A stretch of 64,000 bases of DNA, taken from the NCBI RefSeq assembly GCF_036346875.1, contig NZ_CP107852.1:248001-312000 (forward strand), in the 5' to 3' direction. Below, one piece after another: positions 47,201-56,200 of the stretch. The notes beneath the pieces were generated by a model. The model did not search any database. It worked only from the letters and a program-made list of their open reading frames with translations, and was not told the DNA's origin. Within the stretch, counting starts at the first letter, position 1. Every line of letters begins with the position of its first letter. The stretch comes from Nocardia sp. NBC_00508. Lineage in GTDB: Bacteria > Actinomycetota > Actinomycetes > Mycobacteriales > Mycobacteriaceae. Made by a program: the position numbers and the translations under genes.

Positions 47201-50200
47201 GCAGCATCGGCGTCAGATGATTGACGCGAACGACTTTCGCGGCGGGGTGCCGCTCCTCGGCAGCGAGCACAGCGGCGAGACCGTCGCCCGCATCGTGCAC
47301 GATCACCAGATCCATCGATTCCGGCAGCTCGTCCCAGTCGGACAGCATCCGCTCGCGCGTGACAGCGAGAGCCCCGCTCTCGCGGTGGCCGATCACCGTC
47401 ACACCACGGATCCGGGGAGCGCGCCCCACTTCTCCCGTCCGGACCGTCACTTCGTGCCCGGCCTCGGCCAATGCCTGGCACAGCGCCACATTCAACGTGG
47501 CCATACCGGTTCCGCCCATCCCCCACTGGGCGCAACACACCAGAATCCGCTGCCTGGTGAAGTCGAGCCGGAGACGATGCCAGACCTGGCCCTGAGGCAA
47601 CGGATCGGCAGTCTCGACGTCGATGTGGCAATCCGCGTCGGACAGCTCGCGGCGCAGGTCCTCCGCCGTCACACCGGGAGCGGGATCGGTGGCATCCGGC
47701 CGGGTGTAGTCCAGCTGGGCAACCAATCGCGGCCGACCGTCGGTGTCCTGCGACGAGGTCACGACGATCACGGGGGTTTCCCCCGCCCGGGCGCGGGCCA
47801 CGTCCGCGACCCGCGGCATCGCCTCGATGACGTCCTGAGACATCCCCGAAGAATCAGATTCGGGCAGTCGAGCCGCGACGAGGTCGGCGAGGGTGCCGGG
47901 GGCCGATGCGTGAGCGCCGGGCCTGACGACCAGCTGCCAGCGGAAGCCGCTGTACTCCTCCCGCATCTCGGCCGCGTGCGCGCGGGCGTCGCGATAGGCG
48001 TCGAGCGGCGTATAAACCGGGTCGCTCGCCAAACGGTCGGCGATCTCCCGGATCTTCGCGGCGTGGTCGCGGCGCATGTCCCGGTTGGCCAGCAGCCACC
48101 CGTCCGGCGGCCGGTATCCCGTGTCGGGATGAACGAAACCGGCGTTGGCGCGCAGGTGGTCGATGAGGGCCTGTCGCGCGGTGACATGGCCACCTTCCGG
48201 CGTCAGACGTCCGAATCGGTCCGCGAGCCGCAGCGCCTCGCCGACGTCGATGACCCGAGCACCCCATTCGGACCGGACTCGCCCGGAAGTCCTTGCCGGG
48301 TCGAAGCGCCGTGACAGCAGGTCTTCGAGCGCCAGTTCGATGCTCTGCACGACCGCGTCGGGCTCCGACAACGTCTGCAGGTCCGCGGCGGCGACCCACC
48401 GGGCAACCCGCGTCGCCGCGTCGAATTCACCGTCGGTCATCTCCCCCCATCGCTGCCGCATCTCCCCCACGGCGGCGGGTGACGCGATCAGCTGGCTTCG
48501 GGTCCACTCGTCGAATCCGGTGCCGTTCACCGCGAATGCCAGGATCCGAGCAGCGCTCGGGTCGAACCCGTGCAACAGGGCGCGGTCATGAAGCAACTCC
48601 GCAGAGCGCAACTCGTCGTAGCCCTCGCCGTCGTCGCTGCGCCGCCCGCCACCGTAGACGAGATCGCTCCAGGCATCGGCGGCCATCGCCCAAATGATCT
48701 CGCGCAGGCCGGCGCCCTGCAGCACACCGTTGTCCACGATGCGGCGTAGGTGCTCGGCCACGTCCATGCCGTTGTGGTTCAGCGCCGCCACCCCGAACTC
48801 ACGCAGTTCGAAGGCCTGGTTGTGGATCTGGTCGGCGCGACCGATGTCGGGATGGCCGTACAACGTCCGGTTGGCGAACAGCCCCTCGGCCGCCAGCCGA
48901 ATCCCGCGCCGGATGTCCGGATCGCCGAGCTGTTCCAACGGCACCCGCGCGCGCAGGATCTCGGTCACCTCGTCGATCTCGCGCGCGATGATCTCCGCGG
49001 GCAACGGCAGACTCCGTTCGGCGCCACCCTCCGGATCGGTCGATGGCCGGCTGCCGATAAGACCGCCGGGGCCGCGCGGCCCGGCGCGCTGTTCTCGCTC
49101 GTCAGGGGAGTTGTCCGCCTGGACGAGGTAGGCGCATTGGGTGACGTTATAGCCGTTGAAAACGGTATCCCCCGGATCGACCTGTACCGGAGTCAGTTTC
49201 CGGCGCTCCGCCGCCAGGTGCCCGAACAACACGGGGCGATTCGTCGCGGCACCGCCTGCACGGCCGTCGATAACGATGGCCAGGCGACGCCCGCGGGCCG
49301 CGGCGATGCCCTGCGCCCAATCGGTGAACTTGCGGTAGAAATCTGCGACGGAGACATGGTTGATATACGTCTCCAACGGGTTGAGACCGCGCACGAGGAG
49401 AATGGGTTCACCGGATGCGTTGGTGGTCTCGATGAGAAGGCCTGCACCGGCCAGCGCGGTGCGGCCAGGGTCGTCGGGATTCCGGACCATGATGACGGCC
49501 GTCATATTCGGCATGGCCGCGGCCACCGAAGGATACTTCCCCGCCCAACAGGCGCTGGCGATATGCCCGGAAAGTTCGAGCAGCGGCCCCCGCGTAGGGA
49601 CGAATTGCAGTCGAGTGGTATCGCTCGAAACTCCCACACCCTGGGTGCGCAATATCGCCTCGTCCAGCGCAGCGACACTGGTCATCCGGCGGAATATGTT
49701 CGCACCCTTCCGGTTCGAGAAGTAGTGCTCGAACACTTCCCGGTTGGTGATGTGCTCAACAAAATCCCGGACGAGACTGACGTGCTCCAGGGTGGGTTCA
49801 TCCGACCGGAGATCACTCAACCGATCGACCCATTCCGGATGCTGCCGCATCGCCCAGGCGAAACAGATGGTCCGCAGATCGTCATGCAACTCGCCGACGC
49901 GTGCCAGACGCTGAAAATTCCGCTCGAAATCCCGAAGTGAGCGGAGCATCGGGAATTGCGTCGTTCCGTCTGCCTCCGGTGCGGTGAGCTCCTTCAGCTC
50001 CTGCGCTCGAGCCACCATATTCCGGCGGGCCATATCGTTCATGGGCGCACCGTCGGCCAGCGTGCCCGAAGCGATGGAACGCTCCAATGCCTCGATGTGC
50101 TCGGCGATGCCCCGTCCGAGTTTGCCGAGCAGATAGGTGAACGGCCGCGGGACCCCCGTCAGTGCCGAGTGCGCGTGCCGCAGATTCTCGGACAGCCTTG

Positions 50201-53200
50201 CGAAGCGCGTCAGCAGATCCTCGGTCCACTGCGGCCCGGACTCACTGCTGCGTGTCCGCAGTTTGGCGACTTCGAGCACACCACTGGTCCGATACGCCGC
50301 GGGCATCGGTGCGATGCGGCCTTCCGCCGCTGCCCGATCGTGGTGGCCGAGCAGTTCACGCAGAGACACGACACCGCTGGGACCCCACCCTGACGTGTCG
50401 TAGTTGGTGACAGCGATCAGCAATCGGGCGAGGAATTCCGAAGACTGCACCTTCGCCAGATTCTCCGGCGATATGCTTGCGCTTTTCACTTCGGTCACGA
50501 ACGAGCGTGCGATCTCTTTCAACTCACGGATGCCCGCGTCTCCCGCGTGCCGCAGTCCGAGCACCTCTCGCTCAACTGCCTGGGCGCCATCTGCCACTAG
50601 ATCGCGAAGGCATCGCGCAAATTCCGGCGTCACGTCCCGGACCAACTCCATCGCCGCGCGCACCGTCGGCGGTCGCTGGCTGGGAGGTAGCTCACTCACC
50701 TTCTCCACGTAGCGGATGAAGTCGCCGCCGTGCGGTCCGGTGAGGTAGATCTCCTCCACCTCACGCAGCCGCTGCGCAGTGAAGGTGACGTCCGAGCTCA
50801 CATGATCTGGGATATTCGCGATTTGGCCCGCCGCCAGGAAAACGTCGGCGAACTTCTGCCGGACCGAACCGGGGGAGAAATCATCGAGAGAGAGCAGGAA
50901 ATCCCAGGCTCGGTCTTGGGAGGTCACCTCGTCGCCACGGGGCGAACCACCGAAGATCACCCTGCCGATGTCGCCGGACCGCGGCGGTGGCACATATCTG
51001 CCGAATCCCTCCAACAAACGGGATTCCACAGCACCTCCCGGTATTTCTGCAATCCGGCTCAACTCCCGGCGCATGCTGTCGAAATCGGCCGCGCTCGGTT
51101 TCGACATCCTTCTCCCGACATAGCGAGCGAAGTGAGAATTGTTCCGGTGAATCTCTCGAAGAGCGCCGGAGACCTGGGATCCCGCGAGGAATTCGATCCC
51201 ATCGCCGATAGTGGCGCCGGTCCAATGATCGCTGTGCACCATTTCGAACAGAATGACATCCGACTGAGGAGCCAGGATCACATCCTCGATATCGGGATGA
51301 GCGGCGATACTGATCCGAACCTGCTGCCTGCGGAGACAATCGGCGAGCCGGGCGCTGTGCCCGTCTTCGGCGTAGGCCTCGGCCGCCATCTTGTTGCTCT
51401 CGAACTCGTCGGCGAGGGAGTGAAAATAGCCGACGATTTTTTCCTGGGCGTCGGCCGGTCGTCCGGTCAGCCTGCGGATCAGGCGGTCGATGTCGTCCGC
51501 GCTCAGCGTAAGGCGTGATCCGAGCCGCGCGAGTTCCCCGGCGGCGTCCGCCGGCGACGGCACCTGATCGAATTCCGGCAGTACCGAGGACAGGATTGCA
51601 GCGCAGCCTTCCTGCACCTGGCGATTGGAGACTCTGAGGTCCAGCTCTGCATGGGTCAGCCACTGGGCATCGGCGATCTCCGTACGGTCGGCACCCGCGC
51701 CGAACCGTTCGGACGCCTCGACCAGCACAATGCCGGCTTCCGTGGTGCTCGACGGACCCATGGCGTGGCCATCCAACTCCGCCTCGCGCGTGGACGGCAG
51801 CCGCCACAGGCCTGGCCCGCCGTCGTCGGAGACCTCCTTGACCACCAGGAATCGTTCGACACCTACCGCATCGACATGCCGCGCCAGCACACCGGCAGCG
51901 GGCGACCCGGCAGCGGGAAAGCGCTCGCCGACAAGCCCGGCGGCGTTTTCGCCGGAGCGACCGCCAGGATCCGACAGTGGCCGGCTGCCGATACGACCAT
52001 CACCTTGGCCCGACCGCGACACCGCCTTGGGACCGTGCTCGATCTCGGGGCTGTGCTCGATCTCGGGACCGTGCTGGATCTCGGGACCGGGAGTGGCCGG
52101 GCGGGAGTTACCCGGTGGCCCGCCGTCACCCGGGGTGCGGTGCCCGGCCAGCGCGAACTGGCTCCGCCGAGGTGGCGGGGCACGGCTCGACCACACGGAT
52201 GGCGGGGAAAGACCGGGGCTCGAGGAGGAGACGACCGGACGCTGCGTTGTGGAAAGGCGGGCGAGGGGTTCGCCTCTGCTGTCGAACTCGATCGCGAAGA
52301 AGCCACGGTCCGCCTCATCGAGTTGGCCTATGGCCCCCTGCTGTTCACGCTGCCATTGCTGGAACGGGACTGCTCTATCCAGCAGCATGCGCCGCCCCGC
52401 GAGATCAGTGGGGGTGATCGGCGCCTCGCCGGGGGCGGCCGCAATGTCCAGGACGACCAGGTTCGGGGCATCTGCCCGGTCGCTGTCGTTGACCAGTAGC
52501 ACCAGGTGGCTTTCGACTTCTCCCTTGTTCATCCATTTGTAGACCAGTGCTTGGCTCCCCCCGGGCCTTTCCTTCAGCGCTTCGGCCGCATCGGCCAGCG
52601 ATCCGAATGTCCGGAACGTGCCGCCGAAGGCCCGCTCCGTGTCTTCGGCGTCGTGGCCTCGGAGTGGCATGTCGTCCGGAATGTGGTAGACGTACTCGTT
52701 GTCCGGGTACAGCACCCGCATCATCGTCACGCCGTTGTTGACGCAACTCTTCGGGCTGCGCTGGTGGATGGCAATGGTGAGGTCGAGCAGGGCACCGGCG
52801 GCCAGGTAGAAGGAGGCGGCGAGAACGAGGAACTCGGCGGCCGGTTCGTCGTCCGCAGCAGTCTCGGTGGTGTCCAGCAGGCGGGTGACCGCGTCGGCGA
52901 GCACGGCGCGGGCAGCGGCGGCGTCCACGTCGACGGCGGGAACGCCCAGCAGGGTCGCCAGCTCGCCGCGGCCCGTGTCGACGGCGGCGCCGACCTGGCG
53001 CACGCCCTCCGCCCCGGCAACCTGGGCGGGCTCCCAGCCGAGTTGGGCTGCCAGCCGGTTACGCTGCGGCATCAAATGATTCAGCGCTTGCTCGTCGGTG
53101 AGGGCGTCCGCCCGCATCACCGCCGCGGGCGGGGCGTAATCGAGGTGCTGGTTCAGCGCTTCCACGGCAGCGGACGACAGACCGGCTCGTTCCAGCAACC

Positions 53201-56200
53201 TACTCAGCGGATCATCGTCATCGTCATCGTCATCGAACGCGGCCGCCTGGAGAAATGCAGGGATCCCCAGCCATCCGGCCAGCCGCGCGAACCGGTCGCC
53301 CCGCAGGTGCGGTTGGACGCTGTCGGGCCCGGCATGCACCGCGGGCACCGCGGCACGGGCGGTATCCCCCTCGGCGGCGACTGTGTCGGCTTCGATTTGG
53401 TCAAAGCCCGCCCCGGCATGCCCGGTCTCGACCCAGGTCTGGGCGACGCCGGCCCCGGTGGCGCTTTCGGAGGAGGTTGCCGAGCTGACGGCATCGCCAC
53501 CCGCGCCAGGGGGCGCGTGGGCCTGGTTGGCGCGGCGCATCGCACGTTCCAGATACGCGCGGTCGGCGGCGGCGTTCTGCAGTGGGGAGGCCAAACTGCG
53601 CATCTCCCGCTCCGCCGCGGCGACATCGGCGGCGGCAGCGTCGAGTTTCGCCCGCGCTTTCCGCACAGCCTCCCCCGGTCGCGCCGCATCCATATCGCCC
53701 GCCCGACGGGCGGCTTCGGTGTATCCGGCGGTGGCCGCGGCGTGCTCGGCCACGGCGGTCCGATAGTGGGTAACCGCGATCCGCGCACCGTGATGCTGCG
53801 CCTCGCTGTAGAGACGGTCGGACGCCGCGACGTTGAAACAGAAGCTGCCGTTGCGGCCGTTGCGGCCCGCGCGTGCCGCCCACTGATGATCCTCGTCCGG
53901 ATTGGTCGGCGAGCGCCCCAGCATGTGCGCGTGCACCCCGCCCAGCTGATTGACCTCGTCGCTGATCGATACGTCGAACCCCCGGCCCAGCATCCCCGTG
54001 CCGACCGTCACCGCGGCCCGGGCACCTGCGGTGTCCTTGACCGACAACAGGTGTTCCTCGGCGGCGTTGTTGTCCCTGTGCTCGGCGAACCAGCGGGCAT
54101 CGATCGCATTGTGTTCCACACCCGCCTTGGTCAACATCAGCGAGAATTTCCGCGCCAGATCATTGAATGGGCAGATCACCAGCACCGGCCGCCCCTCGGC
54201 CTGCAACTGCTGCACCCGGACCACCGCGTCCCGCAATTTCTCCGGCTCGGTGAGGAATATCCGATCCTCCTCCCCCGCCAGCTTCGACCGGCCGAAGTCC
54301 TCCACCTTCGCCAAACCACCCTCGACCGGGAAATTCTCCTTGATCTCCGCCGCGGTCCGCTCCAGTGTGCCCGACATCAGATGCAACCGTTCGTATCCGC
54401 CGAGCACGTCCTCCACGGTGACCTGTTTCGACCCCGTCCCATCGGAATACACCGGGGCACCGAACATCGCCTCCACCATTTTGTGACGGCCGCCGAACCA
54501 GCGGCTCTCGCTGCCGATCTTCGGATCACTCCGCGGCTTCCCGTACTCGTCGAGGATCTGAACCTTCTTGTCGGACTGCTCTCCGAAGATCTGGAAATCC
54601 CGATTCAGCTTCAACCGGCCCGCTTTCACATCCAGGAACGCACGGGCCATCTCGGTTTCCTCGGCGGTGAACGTCCGCCCGGCATAGCGTTCCCACAACC
54701 TGGTCACCGTGTCGAGGCACTGCTCGGGTTGCTCGCGCAGCAACCGCGCCGTCAGCCTCCGTGCCGCCCCGATCTCCGTCGGTGTCAGCGTCCGTGCCGC
54801 CACGACATCCCGCGCCGTCAACGGACCATCGTGGAATGCCTCCTCGAGACGCACCGATAGATCCTTCTCGGCGGTGATTCTGCTGCGCAAGACGGCTTTC
54901 AAGAAGTCACGCACCCGGTACACCGCGGTGGCCTCGGCGGCCGACGCGACCTCACGCTGCCCGTCGGACTGATAGTGCACCGTCTGGTTGTGCACCAGCA
55001 CCGCGTCCGCCTCATCGATCGTCGCGGTTTTCCCCGGCGGCGGCCGGTCGAACAACTCGGCCGTCGCGCGCTCGTCGTAGGTCATGTAATAGACGGTCGG
55101 ATGTTCCGGCTCGCCCGGCGGATTGTGCGGATCCCAGCGCGCGACCTCGTACCCGAGGCTGCGCAGCATCGGCGCGAATTCTCGGACCCCCTCGTTGGCC
55201 AGAACCTCGGTCGTGGTGATCACATGATGAACCCGCACCGATTCCCCACTCGCCAGCGCCACCGGCTCCCCGCGCGACAGCTGCCACAACGTATCCAGCG
55301 CACCGACCATGGACTTGCCCTGCCCCGTACCCATCTGACGCATGAACCCGTGCTCACCGAGCAGGAACGCCTTGATCTGATTCCACCGCGGCGTCTTCCC
55401 CGTTCCCTCACGCATCGCGTCGATGAGCCGCAGCACCGACTCCACCCGATCCCCGTGCTCCATCGCATGCCTGCGCTGCTCCCACGACTCGCCCGCCAGC
55501 TCCTCCTGCCGCAGCCGATACAACGCCAGCGCCTTCTGCGCCGCAGCCTTGAACTGCGCCTGCTGCTCGGTCGTGAGGTCCTTCTTCGACACCGGATCCG
55601 CCGACGGCAAAGCGACCAGCTCCTGCGCCAGCTCCTCCGCCGGACGGTCGGTTCCGTCGTGCACGGACGGGCGGGCATCGGCCGGCACCGCATCCCCGGA
55701 ATGCTGCACCGACGGCGGCTCGTCCGCGTGCTCAGGTGCCGTAACCCGGGCCGGACCCGCACCGCCGCCCCCGGACGCGTCGCCCACCTCCGCCGGTGGA
55801 TCGACCCTGGCCGATCCTGCCCCCGACCGCGCTGCCGCGGGCTGCTGCCCGGCCGCGACGTCGACGACCGGATGCCCCCGGGAGCCTCGGGCACCGCTCG
55901 CCGCATCCGCGTCGTCCTTGCCATGATCTGCCGACTGCTGCGATTTCGAACCGAAATGGTCGCCGCTGGCGCCGGACACGACCGCGCCGGAAGCCGGACC
56001 ACCCCCAGTTCGGACACCACCACCGCCAGCCTGCGCACCACCGGCCCCCGCATTGCCACCACTGCCGCCCTGCCCACCGCCGCCACCAGCGCCCTGCCCG
56101 CCAGCACCGGTGTGCGCATTGCCAGCGCCACCAGCCTGCGCACCGCCGCCGTCGCGTGCACCACCACCATCGCGCGCGCCGCCATTGTCAAGCGCACCAC

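Noticed and set aside
45192-48314. A 1,040-codon plus-strand open frame opposite the TetR/glycosyltransferase region.
   Set aside because: No protein-like motifs; the minus strand here encodes clear TetR and GT4 signatures.
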